39,796 nucleotides of DNA, taken from positions 1 to 39,796 of the forward strand of contig JAMQCK010000199.1 of the NCBI GenBank assembly GCA_024196135.1. The letters are read 5' to 3'. This document shows, piece after piece, positions 7,791-19,622 of the stretch. This stretch comes from Pleurotus ostreatus/Saccharomyces cerevisiae fusant (Eukaryota > Opisthokonta). Below the pieces are notes generated by a model. It was not told the origin of the DNA. It ran no database searches and worked only from the letters and a program-made list of their open reading frames with translations. Positions within the stretch are counted from its first letter, which is position 1. The number at the start of each line of letters is the position of its first letter. The position numbers and the translations under genes were made by a program.

Positions 7791-9608
7791 CGATCGCCGC
7801 CCGGACGTCGGGTCGAAAATGAACGCGAGATGAACGCCGCGCGCAGGGTCCACAAAAATTGGCGGGTCCCCAGCGCGATCGGTAGGACGGAGGCAGCAAA
7901 TACGCAGCAACACACAGCCTCGGAATACCTTGACGTGGCCCAAGGACCCCTCGACGGCGGCGGCCAAGGAACCTCTCGACGGCGACACGGCGTCGCGCGT
8001 GTGTTGGGTCGATGGTATGGAAGTAGTCGGGGCGGCCGGGCGAGCTGAGCTGGTCTTGGGATGGAAGCCGTCATTGGGATGGAAGATAGGGCTGCAAGAT
8101 TGTGCATACAATCATGCGACGAGGATCGCTGTCAATAGCCGTGTACACATACTGACGCAGTCGTTGACCAACAATCATCTATTGAGCGCAGTTTGCTGGG
8201 TGATTATCTGATAGAGGGCGAAGGGGCGGCTGAACGAGTGCCAAGGATAGGCTATTGATTGAGAGCGCATGCGCGTGTAGTCGTCTCGTTGGTTGTGCGC
8301 TGAGCGAGCCTTCACGCAAAGTTCACTGTATTACGCGTCAGGAGGAAGCTGAGTACGTCGAAGGCCAAGAATGGATTCATTGCATGCGCGTGGGATCGAT
8401 AGAGCGTCCGTCGTGAGTCAGGCAGTCCGTCGTACTGCGCGAAGGGAGTCATGCAAAAGGACGTCGGTAGGCCTTCTTGCTAGTCAGCGGGGAGAAGTAG
8501 CACGCCCCAGTCCCGCCGATTCTTATTGGTGCAAGTACCGAGCAATTCGCGCCGAGCCTTGCAAGCAAACGTCGACGATGCGCTTCTAGCGACGGGGGGC
8601 CCGCCGTACCCTCCGCGGAGCTCGCCTGCCGTCCGAGCTCGTGTATGTTGGTGGCACGGGAGTGTATGGGCGCACCCTGAGCTAGACGCCGTCAGCGTCA
8701 GTGGCAGGCGGACGTTGCGACGGTATCGGCAAGTCTGTCAGGCGGAGGCGTCGAGCGGGGGCGCTAGAGTGCGGGAGGCGGGGGCGCGCGAACAGGTGCA
8801 GCCGACGGGAGGGCACGTGGGGCTGATTCAGCGCGGGCGCAGCACGGAGGGGAGGAAGCAAGGCACGGGAGGAGAGTCATTGGGCTGCAGAGCGCGAGAG
8901 GCGAGGGGGCGTTCTCGTGAAGGGGACGTGCGGTGAGTCAGCGCCGCGCGGTGGGGGGAGGGGAGCGCCGCTTGGGGAGGATCAAACCTTGAAGGGGGCA
9001 AGTCGAAACAAGCGTCGTAATACGAAGGAGGGCCGGCGACCAAGGCGAGAGATGGCCTGCTGATGACCAGTGCGAGCTGTATCGCTTGAGATGCGACTTG
9101 ATACATCGATGGTAGCGTGTGCGTATGTTATAGTGCCCACCGTATTTGGGAGGAGACCAGGATGGGGCTCAACGGTGGTACCGCCTGGCGCGGAGACCAC
9201 GATAAGAAGATGCCGAAATTCGTTCTTCGCAGGCGGAGGGCCACAAAGAACCAGGTGCGTCCGAGGAGAGAACGGGGTGACTAAGGGGGCCCTGGATGGA
9301 GTCAAAGAAGACGGGGCGGGGGTGATGGGCAGATATTGCGGCCGGACGGGGAAATGGGGAGAGTCAAGAAACAATGGGCGTGCGATGGATGCGGTGCGCG
9401 CGCCCTCGAGGCAGGCGGGGCGTCCGGATCCGGAGACGACGGATCCAAAGCGGGCGGCGCGTGGCCGAGCCGAGCCAGCGGAACACAGCTCGTGAGCGAC
9501 TCTGCTTTTGTTCCCGGCCCTCATCTCCATAATTGCAATGCCACATAAATACGGCTCCGTCTGCACCCCGGCTCCTTGCCGCCCTCCCCGTCCCGACATC
9601 TCTCAGCG

Positions 9609-10982
9609 ATGGGTCTCTTCGATTTGTACTCCTCGGTGCGTCCCCCGCTCCTCGTCGCCGCGCACAACGCTGACCTCCCCCTCGCAGACCGTGCCCGAGC
9701 ACACCAGGCACGACATAGACATTGCTCTCGTCCCCGCTGCCTGCACGTCCCCTACAACGCCTATCACGACGCCCACGTCCCGACGCGTCGACTTGCCCCT
9801 CGAGCTCGTCTTCGACATCCTTGAACTCGCCTCCCTCGCTCCCGCCACCGAGCCGGACCGCGCCACCCTCCGCGCATGCGCTCTCGTATGCCGTACCTGG
9901 CGCGCACCCGCCCAGAGCGTCCTCTACCGTCACTTTGTCCTGCGCGATGCCAACACCGCCGAGACCTTCGTATCAACGCTGGCAGCGCGTCCGGCGCTCG
10001 CGGATGCAGTCCGCACTCTGCGAGCCACCGTTGACCGCAACCAGCCCGACGGTCTCTCGCCACATACGTTCGCCCAAGTGGTGACCCGCTGCCCCCGCCT
10101 CGAGACCGTGCACATCGCCCTCTTTGGCCCCTCGACCGAAGCCAACACCACCGTCGAGCGCGCCACCGCTGAGAGCCCCATGTTCGACGCCGAGACGCTC
10201 GCCCTCCTCGCCTCCGGGCCCCAGATCACCTCGCTCCACCTCGCCAACTGGTCCGCAGACAAGTCCGTGCTGTTTGACCTCCTCGAGGCGTGGCCCTGTG
10301 GCCCGCGTGCGCTTTCCCTGGCTGGCACCCCGCCCTCGCTCCCCGCCTGCGCCCCGCCGCAGTGTATCACCGCCCTCGAGGCCCTGCGCATCAACTGCAC
10401 CGGCCCACTGGCGCCCGAGTGCGTCGAGTGGCTCCTGCGCGGTGCGCGCTTGCGTGCCCTCGACATCGCCCGCGCGTGGGACGGTGAGGCGCTGCGGCTG
10501 CTGGAGGCGCAAGGGAGTACGCTGGAGGCCCTCACGCTGCCCGCCCTGCACGAGCACGAGCTCGTTGGCGCCGTCCGCGACGGCTGCCCGGCTCTGCGCT
10601 CGCTGACGGTGGCCGGCGCGTGTCTCGCCCCGGCGTTCTGGTACGGGGAGACCTCGCCGCTGGAGCACCTCGCAGTCGGCCAGTCGCACGGCACGAACCT
10701 CGGCGCGGTCCTGCGCGCGGTGCATGGCGGGAAGCTGCGCTCGCTGACGCTGCGGTCGACGCCCGATGGCGTTAAGCACCCGCAGCTGGCGCCGCTGAGG
10801 GTGGCGTGCACGATGTATGGCGTTGACTACAATATTACGAGTGACGTGCGCAAGTTCAAGGCATTGACGGCCAATGTTTTCAGCGCGAGCGCGGTACGTT
10901 CTTCCATCATCATCGTACTGGGATACGCGACTGATCATCATCGCAGGCTAGCGACATGTTCGCCCAAATCGCCGCGTGCTAG
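9609..10982 (+). CDS. F-box protein
   Basis: Three exons: 9609-9635, 9688-10893, 10947-10982 (422 residues). Exon 1 encodes MGLFDLYSS. The 52 bp intron starts GTGCGT and ends CTCGCAG; the 53 bp second intron starts GTACGT and ends TCGCAG; frame holds across both. An F-box lies at about residues 42-90 (VDLPLELVFDILELASLAP, then ALVCRTWRAPAQSVLY, RHFVLRD). The rest has repeated leucine-rich stretches (ITSLHLANWS, RALDIARAW, LEALTLPAL) that look like irregular LRRs. F-box proteins join substrates to SCF ubiquitin ligases through Skp1, and agaricomycetes carry large, fast-changing sets. The substrate cannot be told. An alternative ATG at 9538 would only work without the first intron. Confidence 0.85.
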
Positions 10983-13003
10983 GAGAATCGCGTTTGGCTA
11001 CGTATTGTCAAGCTGTGCCGCGCGGTCTGCGCTGCCCCCATGCTGCGCGGTCTTCGCAGCACCACGCCATGCATCCTCCTACACTACGCCACGCTACGCA
11101 TTCTCAAGATCCCAAGAAGAGGACTACAGATCCAACAACGAGCGGCCCTTACGACTATCACGACACGACCTGACGACCTATCTATTCCAAGGAAGGAACC
11201 GTCTTCCCGTGTACCACCAGTGCATCTGCTTTCTGTCCAAGAAGGCCTTCACCAACGCATGATCATACACTACTTTATCGCTCACACTACGTTCGCTCTT
11301 CAAGAGACACTACTTCGGACTTCTCAGACCCATTCACATTATCGTATATGTATATATATCTCAACCCCCTTGCATCCTGTTCCCTCATCCACACTAGCAT
11401 ACGAAGTCCATTTACTGTCCAAGCTCTTGCATACGCAACGCACCTACGCGTGCATACGCATCGACCGCATCTACTCATGTACTAGTCAGGTACTTGGTTT
11501 ACAATAGAGTCATTTCATGGGGCGTGGTCCTCATGAATTGCGAAGTATCTTTGGCGTGGGCGTCGTGTTCTTTGCCTGCTCAACGATTGGGCAGTATTTC
11601 TGGTGTGGGCTAGCATGAGGGGTGCGCTTTCATGAGGCGCGCGGGGATGGCTTTCATGAGGCCAAGCACGTCCACCAATAGCGTGACGTGTCCTTCAATC
11701 AGTCTGGTGAGATCATCGAAAGGTGTGCATTCAATCTGTGCCTGCGATTCAGGACGAAAATAGGCGCGACGGGAAGTTCAACCTCAATCTCACACGGCCA
11801 TGTGACCTTTATTTGGTTGTCCGACTCATGCAAATATTGAAGTTATAGGCGGGGAATCGGGTTTGAAGACACTGCAGCTGGTGTGCAAGCTGTATAGCCC
11901 ATTAACCCAGCCTTAATGGCTTGATACAGCACGACACGTACAGCGCCTCTAAGATTCCCAACACATCTGGAAGAGTCGGTGCTCCCGCCGTTCCGCGTTA
12001 GGCGGATTGGCACCTGCGTCTTCCGACCTCGTAGCATCGCATGGGGCGCCTACAATCCTTGAGAGTGCTCTATAGAGCAGAAGCGTCACGTTCTGTACAG
12101 CCGCGCCGGGGAGTGCAATTTAGGAAGTATGAACGCTGTGGGTGTAAAGAATGGAAGTCAGAACGTGCAAGTTTGGTAGGGTCGAGGAAGCCGGCTTTGG
12201 CGGTACTGTTCCGCTGAGCTGTTTGCTGAGAGAAGAAACGACCTGGTTCGTCTGGTGGCTCTGAGCGGCGCTGGTCTGGTGCATGGAGATGCTATGATAG
12301 CGGGTGTGATGTGCGCTTGTAGGCATCCTGAGGGGCGCATAGGCGCCGTCACTGGCGTAGCACCAGGTAGAAGATCACCCTCTCTAAGGACGTGAGTACG
12401 TGTTGGGTGTCGCATATGCGACTCAAGTGTCGGCGGAGAGGTATAGAGCTTGTGATAGGCCTTCAGGTAGGGATCCTCCCGAGGATGCTCGGACTAGGTC
12501 TGTCGGTACAAGCATCTTGTGACCTATTGAGGCTACTACTGAGGCTCCGGTAGGACGCGTGCACAAGGTCGGTCGGCGTGAGTCACTCCGAGGTAGCAAG
12601 TTGCGGCGGAGGAGATCATACAGGGAAGTAGGCTTTAAGGAGAATAGAGGGACATGTTGAAGGTCGCCTATTACACCGGCGGAGCGAGATCGATACCGTG
12701 GGCGACTTTTGATAGAGGGAGGCTGACTTGAACAAGGTTTGGAAACCTTTTAAGGCGTCGACAATAGGTCTGGTTGAGTGGGCCATACGCGAGTCTCTCA
12801 TGAATTTCTTCATGGGAGGAGCCAAGATGTGTTCACTGCGAGGCACGCAACGGACCGCGCGGGCCGAGCGATAGACGCGTTCAATCAATGTTGCGTCCTG
12901 CCCTCATTACGGTCGGACGTGGCACGCTCGAACTGCCCTCCTCCTAGTGTGCTGACGCGACTCACGACCAGTACTGTACTTACAACAAGATAACACCATT
13001 GCG
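10983..13003. other. Gene-poor interval
   Basis: About 2 kb with frequent stops and no frame with domain motifs or plausible splicing. TTTCATGAGG recurs at about 11629 and 11653. The end nearest COG8 should hold its promoter. Nothing else is supported. Confidence 0.45.
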
Positions 13004-14835
13004 ATGGAAGTAGGCGCGTGGATCGGTCCAATACTCGGTGACGATGCTAACAGGTTACCTCAGATCTCAGCGAGGCAGCATCCCTGCCCGATCTCCTCTC
13101 AAAGGAGCCCCTATCGACCGCGCAGCAAGCCTACCTCACCCATCTCACCTCCCTCCCCCTCGACAACCTCCTCACCGAGCCCGGCGCGCTCCAAACCCAA
13201 GCCCACCACCTCACATCCAGCCTCACCTCCCTCACCCATACGTCCTACCCCACCTTCCTCGCCCTCCACGCGACGACAAAATCTCTCTCCGCCTCCCTCG
13301 ACACCTTTGCGGGCGCCCTTGATGATCTGCTCGACACGAGCCTGCCCGCGCTCGAGGCCGCGGCGGCGAACTGGCACACCCGCACCGACACCGTCGTCCG
13401 CGAGCGCAACAAGGCGCGCGCAGTGCTCGAGCAGCACGACAAGTTGCGCGACCTGCTCGACATCCCCCTCCTAATCGATACCTGCGTGCGCAATGGGTTC
13501 TTCGCCGAAGCCCTCCAGCTCGCCGCGCACGCTGAGGCCGCTGCGTCCACCTCTACTTCCCCGCCTCCGATCCTGCGGTCCGTGCTGGCGGAGGTGCACG
13601 CGTCGATTGCGCAGATGCTGCGCGCCCTTCTTGCGACGCTGCACGAGCCGGCAAGGAAGCTGCCCGCGCTGTACAAGGCCGTCGCGTTCCTCCGGCGCAT
13701 GCCTGCCTTCGCGGCGGATGCAGAAGATCCGGAGGAGCTGCTCGCACTGGCATTCCTGAGCGGCCGACATGCGTGCGTGCGGGCAGCGCTGGAGCCGGTG
13801 GCGCGGGACGTGCAGAGGCTGGCGGGCGCGCCGGCACCGCTGGGTGAGCGCGAGCGGGAAGACCTGACGCGCGGCGTAAGGAAATACATCGATGTGTGGA
13901 GAGAGGGCGTGCACGACGTCGTGTCGCAGTATACCAGCATCTTCCTCCCTGCGTCGACGACGACGGCCGCATCCACCGCCGCGTCAGAGCCAGCACCCAT
14001 CGTCCACTCACTACTCTCTGCGTACGCCTCCAACGCGCTGATGACGCATCTGCTGCCCGTGCTACGAGTCGCCCTCCCGCACGTCCCGCTCGCCGCGCTC
14101 CCGCCCGTCCTGACGCAGCTCACGTACTGCGCGACCGCCTTCGCCCGCTCCGGGCTCGACTTCCGGGCAGCGGTTGCGGGTCTTGCCGCAGACGCGGTGC
14201 GCTCAGCTGTCACGGGCGACTTTGGGCGTGCGGCGAGGACGTTTGCGGGCGAGTGCGTGAAGGCAAGGGCGAGTCTGGCGCCTGCTGCACCGACGAGGAG
14301 TAGTCTCGATGGACGGAGGAGCCTGGACGCGAGAGGCAGCCTCGATGGGCGGGCCAGCTTGGACTCGCAACGATATCAGCCGTCGACATGGCTCGCACCA
14401 TCCGGAGCACCACCGCCTCGTCCCGCAGAAATGTCGGCGGGACCCGCGCATGTCCCTCCGTCAGCGCTCGCAGCATACCCACCGTTGGCGACTTTCGCCA
14501 ATGCGCTTTTGACTGCACTGAACGGTCTACGCCTCCTCGCGCCAGTCGAAGTGCTACCAGCCTTGCGATCCGCTCTCGACACTGCACTCGCAGAAGCAGG
14601 TGGCGCGCTAGTCGGTTACATCGGCGCGGCCGTCGGACACAAGGAGCGGGACGCAAGTCTGCGGGGAGGCGAGATGTTCTTCGACGTGCTAGTGCCGTAC
14701 GCTAGGAGGGCGCTGGTGGAGGGCGTGTATGGGGGAAAGGTGGAGGGGGAAGCCCTGGATGGGGAATTGGCGGGCGTTGTGCGCGATTGGGAGGCGTGGC
14801 GAGCGGCGTCTGTGGTCAGTTCGCCGATTGAATAG
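13004..14835 (+). CDS. COG8: Conserved oligomeric Golgi complex subunit 8
   Basis: The long frame from about 13064 to the stop at 14835 encodes a Cog8/Dor1-type protein. The N-terminal part has the family's typical opening (SLPDLLS, then YLTHLTSLPLDNLL, HHLTSSL, SYPTFLALH) and HDKLRDLLDIPLLIDTCVRN. Helical segments follow, including ALYKAVAFLRRMP and RKYIDVWREGVHDVVSQY. COG tethers vesicles in retrograde Golgi traffic. The first exon is uncertain: ATG GAA at 13004 followed by GTAGGC looks like a short exon and donor, and GATGCTAAC is a good branch site. A phase-0 acceptor at 13074 gives about 588 residues starting MEAASLPDLL; the alternative donor at 13018 with an acceptor at 13070 also keeps frame. 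A low-complexity stretch at 14302-14367 repeats SLDGR/SLDAR. Confidence 0.88.
14302..14367 (+). repeat. In-frame SLDGR repeat in COG8
   Basis: Four consecutive units (SLDGRR, SLDARG, SLDGRA, SLDSQR) of 18 bp, with related DNA (AGCCTGGACGCGAGAGGC, AGCCTCGATGGGCGGGCC). It lies in the linker between the conserved N-terminal region and the C-terminal helices. It looks like a coding minisatellite and may be length-variable. Confidence 0.7.
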
Positions 14836-15063
14836 ATGAGTCTTGCCCCCCATTGTGTGATTGCGTGACCTTGAAAAAGGGAGGGTGACCCGGAGTCGCT
14901 CATGGGATACCCAGAAGGCCTATTGCTAGAGGGTAGGCCCATCTTCGAAAAGCTCTGAATTTCCAACGCTGGACCCACAATCGTCTGCTGCAATTCTGCC
15001 CGATATGGTAGGTTTTACATTTGCTTCCGACGACCATTTGTCCTCTCCCTCTACACGACTGCA

Positions 15064-16556
15064 ATGCTTTCTCCTCGTCCCTTCGAGTCTGACATTTCTG
15101 CTGGAATGTCTGCGTACGGCGCACCGGAGGCACATGGGTCGTCGCCAGCACCGCCCTTGCCCCTTTTTAGGTAGCGAAGAGAGTTGCACCCGTGGTCAGG
15201 AACCGATCCGTCGATCTTGCTCATACTCTTAGTCTCGGCCGTCACTACTCCGCGGCTTCCGCTGTCTCTCATTTCCCTGACTCTCCTTTGCCTCTGTCTC
15301 TCGGCTGCACTCTCCTTTTCTCCTGGATTATTACCCTCCTTTCCCCCCTTCTCGACGTGTGGCGCGCAACCCTCGACGCGACGACCATGTTCATACACCG
15401 CTTGCTCTACGCCCGCATCCTTGGCGGCGCGGGGTTCATCGTGCAGACAATCGCTCAAGCTCGCCGACTCGTCATCGAGCAAGACACGCCGCTGTTCTAC
15501 GAGGAGTACGCGCCGCACCCCTTCGCCGACACCGGGCTCTTCCTCGCGAGCACCGCGCTGCAAATCGCGTGGTTACTCCCGCTCTTCGTGAGGCCCAGTG
15601 CGGACCAGCAGGATGACGACGAGGAGAAGACGGTGGGGCTCATGGAGGGCGATGAGGCGCTGGAGAACAGCCTGCGCGAGTTGCAGGAGCTATCCCCGCC
15701 CATCGAGCCCGACCCGGCGCAAGTGGCGTATATGCCCACGTATGCGGCGTGTAGCGTGCTTACTGGTGAGTTCTCATCTTTGCTATGATATGCGTGAGAC
15801 AAGCCGAGGTTTGCTTACCCCGCGTAGCACTCTGGACGCCCTTCTTCCTTGAGCAGAACTATATGTTCTGCGAAGCTATCCTCACGATCGCCATCTTTAT
15901 CCACCTATATGCGCTCTTCACGCCGCAACTCAACATGCCCGTCCTCCGCTCTCGCAAGCACATCCTCACGCACCTCGTCGCGAAAAGCTCCACCGGCCTC
16001 GCCGTACTCTACATGTGGAAGACTTGGGGCGCGCTTGGGGTGAGTATTTCCCCCTTCATTCCCCTCTTCCCCACTAGCCTCCCAGTCTCTTTGAAGCCCA
16101 CAAACACGAACTAACTGTCCCGCTCTCCTCTAGGGCACCGGCGCCCCCACCACCAGCACCCGCGCCATCAGCGCCATGATCTTCCTCACCATCGCCCTCG
16201 CCACCGGCCCCGACCCCGTCGTCCCCCTCGTCCTCATCCTCGACGTCCTCGCCCTCGCCGCCGGCCCCGGCGACGCCTGGCGCGGCACCTTCCAGGCGAT
16301 CGCCGTCATGCTCGCGCTCGTCATCGCCGTCGAGTGGGTGCTGATCGGCCGGCCGGGGATGAGGTACTTGATGGGTCATGGGGCGGAGGATTCGCATGCG
16401 GGGGCAAGGGGTGGGGATGAGGGGGAGGAGGAGGATTTCGAGGAGACGGTGTTTGAGGCGGATGTGGAAGATGAGGAGATGCAGATGGCGAAGACGAGCC
16501 CGAGGATGCGGCAGACATCACCACGTATGGGGCATGGGTCACCTCGTATGGACTGA
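15064..16556 (+). CDS. Multi-pass membrane protein, unknown
   Basis: Four exons: 15064-15170, 15233-15765, 15828-16039, 16134-16556; 424 residues with frame kept over three introns (62, 62 and 94 bp). The N-terminus is short and hydrophilic. Hydrophobic segments are SLGCTLLFSWIITLLSPLL (about 57-78), GLFLASTALQIAWLLPLFV, EAILTIAIFIHLYALF, a long paired stretch AMIFLTIALATG..LVLILDVLALAAG, and FQAIAVMLALVIAVEWVLI. A polar loop rich in Asp/Glu separates segments 2 and 3. The C-terminus is a highly acidic tail ending in repeated SPRM units (TSPRMRQ, TSPRMGH, GSPRMD). Codon use is like conserved neighbours. I do not recognise the family; transport, lipid or ER roles are all possible. Confidence 0.82.
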
Positions 16557-16909
16557 GGACCTATTTATTCATCGTGTTGCAGATATGTCGGACTTTATAC
16601 GGACTGGGATCTTATCAGTATTGTACTGGTAGTAGCAGATCGGGTTGTTCGAGGGTGTACTTGATAGTATACAGGTCGGTAGCATACGGGAGGATGGTTG
16701 TTCGCTGTACTGTAGTATCGTGCTGTTGTCGCTCGTAATGCAATGTTGGTCGTTCTTGGATTTCGTCTATTGGTGTGCTTCTGCAGATTCGTCTGGATGG
16801 GTTTCCTTCTAAAGCTTATTGAGTACGCCTCTAAAGCTTTTACTGAGTACCCCTCTACAGCCCAATGAGATGGGTCCTTCGTCCATCCAGCTGTATCTCC
16901 AATACACAT
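16557..16909. other. 3' ends of two convergent genes
   Basis: About 350 bp between the stop of the membrane protein gene and the stop of the nicotinamidase. AT-richer, with no coding signal. AAGCTT-containing near-repeats (CCTCTAAAGCTTTTACTGAGTAC and a neighbour) occur at about 16809-16855. Confidence 0.5.
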
Positions 16910-18206
16910 CTACCCGCTCGCCTCGAAATCGGCGAGCGTCTCGACGGTGACGCCCCACCACGTCTCGAGCTCTTCAAGCGCGGTCGCTTGCGCCTCGGCG
17001 GTCGTCGTTTCGACGCCATCGCTGATGACGGTGACCCCGAACCCGAGCTTGGTCGCATCGACGCTGGAGCCGTAGACGCAGGCGGTGGTGACGCTAGACA
17101 ATACAGAATCATGTCAATGTTCGACGTGGACAGTATGCAAGCAACCCACAGTCCAGTAACGATGACGTGCTCGATGTTGCGAGCGCGCATCTCGGGGGCG
17201 AGGGTGGTGACTGGGTGGGAGGTCAGATCAAAAGCCAGGTTTACAGTGAAGGATTATAAGACGCACACTCGTAGTACTGGTTCTGCGATTCAAAAGGTTT
17301 TGCGTCAGTATGGTGGGAACAAAGGTCGCTCACCAGATGTTGAGAGATTGAAGGTGGAGACAGAGAACGCACATCAGCAAAAGCAGAATAAGAGTCCACA
17401 TGCGGGTTCTGCGCCTTGTGGATCTGCGTGATGGGCGTCTTGCCGAGGAGGGTGTTCAAGCGGGTCTGCACGCCGGCCTCGATGTTGGCGCCGATGGTGC
17501 CGGGCTGAAGGAAAGGTGAGCGACTCTCGTACGCGCAAGAATGGGCTTCAAAAGTCGCGCGCAGGAAGTGGGTCTTGAGACCAGCGCACAGGAGAAAGAT
17601 CCCGAGAATAAGGCGCAGGAAAGATACATACTACGCAATGGTCCGCAGTGAGCGACTGGCGCGCCGTCTCGTTGTACCTGCTAGCAAGGACGGGGATCTG
17701 GACGACGTCGCCCTTGACGTGGCCCGGATGGTTGGAGGCGAAGGAGACGTGGTCTTGCGGGTGCCAGTCCTGGGAGGTGGCGATCACTGAAGAGATGAGA
17801 GTCAGCATGAGGACAGACAGGAAGCCCGAGTGGGGTATAATAGCATAAGAGATGAATGGACAAGAGGATACTCACTCCCCCACTCGTGCTCGTCAAGCAG
17901 CTGGTAGATCTTGGGCAGGATGTTGTACGCCCGGTCGTTGCTCAGCGTCCCGTTGATGAAGTCGTACTGGACATCGACGATGAGGAGCGCGGTATTCGGG
18001 TGCGCATACTTGGCCGTGCTGATGCCTTCGTACTAGGCCGAGTTATGAGCATAGTCAAAGACATAGACAGGTTGAGCATCATGGGCCGCACCGGAAGGAA
18101 TACTTACAGGCACACCAAGAACGCCCTCCGGAAGTGCGGCTGCGAGAACACGAGATACAGCGAGAGCCAAGGTGGTCAGCTTCGTGAGGGTCGTGAACAT
18201 GGTCAT
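16910..18206 (-). CDS. Nicotinamidase with a predicted signal peptide
   Basis: Seven exons on the minus strand: 18206-18108, 18032-17876, 17786-17635, 17504-17373, 17282-17267, 17210-17150, 17093-16910; 266 residues. Exon 5 is a 16-nt microexon (NQYYE) needed for the family pattern. It belongs to the isochorismatase-like cysteine hydrolases that convert nicotinamide to nicotinate. The expected triad is visible as Asp53 (LLIVDVQYDF), Lys166 (IHKAQNPHVDSYSAF) and Cys211 (TTACVYGSSVDA). The metal-site pattern DWHPQDH starts at Asp92, and HC-PGT-GA follows at 135-141. The N-terminus (FTTLTKLTTLALAVSRVLAA) looks like a secretion signal, which is unusual because typical fungal nicotinamidase is intracellular. 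In-frame ATGs at 18224 and 18200 are alternatives. It diverges from RPS20. Confidence 0.85.
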
Positions 18207-18262
18207 GCCGGTCGGTGAGTTCAACGTCCCAGGGGCAAGGTCGGCAAGGCATTCTGCGCATC

Positions 18263-18269
18263 TTATATA
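18263..18269 (-). promoter_or_regulatory. TATA box of the nicotinamidase gene
   Basis: On the minus strand CACATATATAAGATG gives a strong TATATAA about 57 bp before the ATG at 18206. Confidence 0.6.
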
Positions 18270-18682
18270 TGTGGGGCATGTTCGGCGTCGGAGATGCCGA
18301 CCAGTGAAGAGGCTTGGTATGGGAATTCAGGTGCTAGATAAGGGTTCGAGCGAGGGTCCGTGGTCAGAGCAAGTGGTTGATGACCGCGAGAGGGCTTTTG
18401 AGCGGCAGAGGCTATAACATTGCCTTCAGAACATAGTATTCTGGTAGAACCACAACTTGTGATATGAAAAGAAGTATGCAAGCGCTGAGAAAGATGGGAG
18501 AGCATCCAAGAGAGGCACACAGAGTGGAAGATAAGAAGTTGAACATGGAGATCGGCAAAGCCCGTTTCATTTGTGGCGCTCATTTGCAGCCGTCGGTGTC
18601 TGCCGCGCTTAGGCAGCAATCCACAGAACCGATCGAACTCTAATTTTCCCCTCCTCACTCACCTCCACAGGAAAACCTTTGG

Positions 18683-18757
18683 GTGCGTAGCGGCCGCGGG
18701 GCGCATCCCCGACGCGTCGATGGGCGAGGATATGAATGCTGATGCTTGTGCTCGCAG
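18683..18757 (+). other. Probable 5' UTR intron of RPS20
   Basis: GTGCGTAGCG at 18683 and GTGCTCGCAG ending at 18757 bound a 75 bp stretch containing ATGs that would otherwise precede the RPS20 start. The pyrimidine-rich run just before it (18644-18670) fits a ribosomal-protein promoter and leader. RNA data would settle it. Confidence 0.5.
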
Positions 18758-18778
18758 TCACCGCTGTCTCCGGCCATT

Positions 18779-19259
18779 ATGAGTTACGTCGCCAAGGGTG
18801 AAAAGGAATACGATGCCGCGGGCGCTGTCCCCGGCGCGAAGCTGCACAAGATTCGCATCACGCTGACGTCTAGCAACGTTCGCAACCTCGAGAAGTGTGC
18901 GTACACAACGCGCTCGGTGGGGAGAAGTAGATCGACTGATTGGTTTGCGATAGTCTCGGGCGACCTCATCAACCGCGCGAAGGACAAGCAGCTCCGCGTC
19001 AAGGGCCCGGTCCGCCTCCCCACCAAGGTCCTTACGATCACCACCCGTAAGACGCCTTGCGGTGAGGGTTCGAAGACCTGGGACCGCTACGAGCTCAAGG
19101 TGCACAAGCGCCTCATCGACCTCGAGTCTTCCTCGGAGGTCGTCAAGCAGATCGTGCGTATCCTCTTTCTGGTACTGATGCTCGATCACTGATGTTTGTT
19201 TGCAGACGAGCATCAGCCTGGAGCCTGGTGTCGAGGTCGAGGTTACCATCTCTGGTTAA
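18779..19259 (+). CDS. RPS20: 40S ribosomal protein S20 (uS10)
   Basis: Three exons: 18779-18896, 18954-19153, 19206-19259; 123 residues, close to the usual length. Family landmarks: [19 protein letters not shown], then [53 protein letters not shown] and the terminal [16 protein letters not shown]. It sits in the head of the small ribosomal subunit. The junctions give EKFSGDL and VKQITSI, as expected for the family. It shares a 570 bp divergent promoter region with the nicotinamidase gene. Confidence 0.96.
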
Positions 19260-19622
19260 GTTACCATGTACTATGTAACTCGTCGATCATGTTGTATGAC
19301 ACGCATTGCATGCATTTGCCATGAACACGTCTGATACTCTCTGCGCGCTGGCTCCTTGCGACGTAGGTCAGTTGTGCCCCCTCGCGGCCTCGCCGTCGAT
19401 GGTCTCTGGGAGTCGGCAGAAGCCACGATCACCCTCGGCCGGCCCGTGCCATCCGAGTACGCGTCGCGACGCCACATGTCGTACTTCCTGCATTCACTGT
19501 CCTTCCCGTCCTGAGCTCCACCATCTCATGATTACTCATAGAGAACAATTCTAGACCTCTAACAATTTGAGCTCTACGACTCAAGTCACGGCACAACGTC
19601 TTGAAGTGACACGCACTTCACC
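19260..19622. other. Spacer between RPS20 and the SDR-like gene
   Basis: 363 bp with no coding signal; it should hold the RPS20 3' UTR and the promoter of the next gene. CACTTCACC directly precedes the ATG at 19623. Confidence 0.5.

Larger units (their letters stand above)
5603..9608. other. Gene-poor interval rich in short tandem repeats
   Basis: No frame here has family motifs, plausible splicing or codon use like the neighbouring genes. The longest frames (for example 8982-9599 minus and 7527-8111 minus) have low-complexity Arg/Ser/Pro composition typical of GC-rich noncoding DNA. Several minisatellites with periods near 20 bp occupy 6723-7790 and are listed separately. A lineage-specific RNA or small gene could be missed. 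Confidence 0.5.

Noticed and set aside
8982..9599. 205-codon minus-strand frame upstream of the F-box gene
   Set aside because: No motif, no splice partners, composition of random GC-rich DNA; it overlaps the F-box gene promoter and leader.
9930..10941. Two long minus-strand frames over the F-box gene
   Set aside because: GC-rich coding DNA keeps antisense frames open. The sense frame has an F-box and clean introns, and the antisense frames have Arg/Ala/Gly-rich, motif-free products.
13245..14213. Minus-strand frame of 322 codons over COG8
   Set aside because: Low-complexity Ser/Ala/Arg product opposite a well-supported Cog8 coding sequence.
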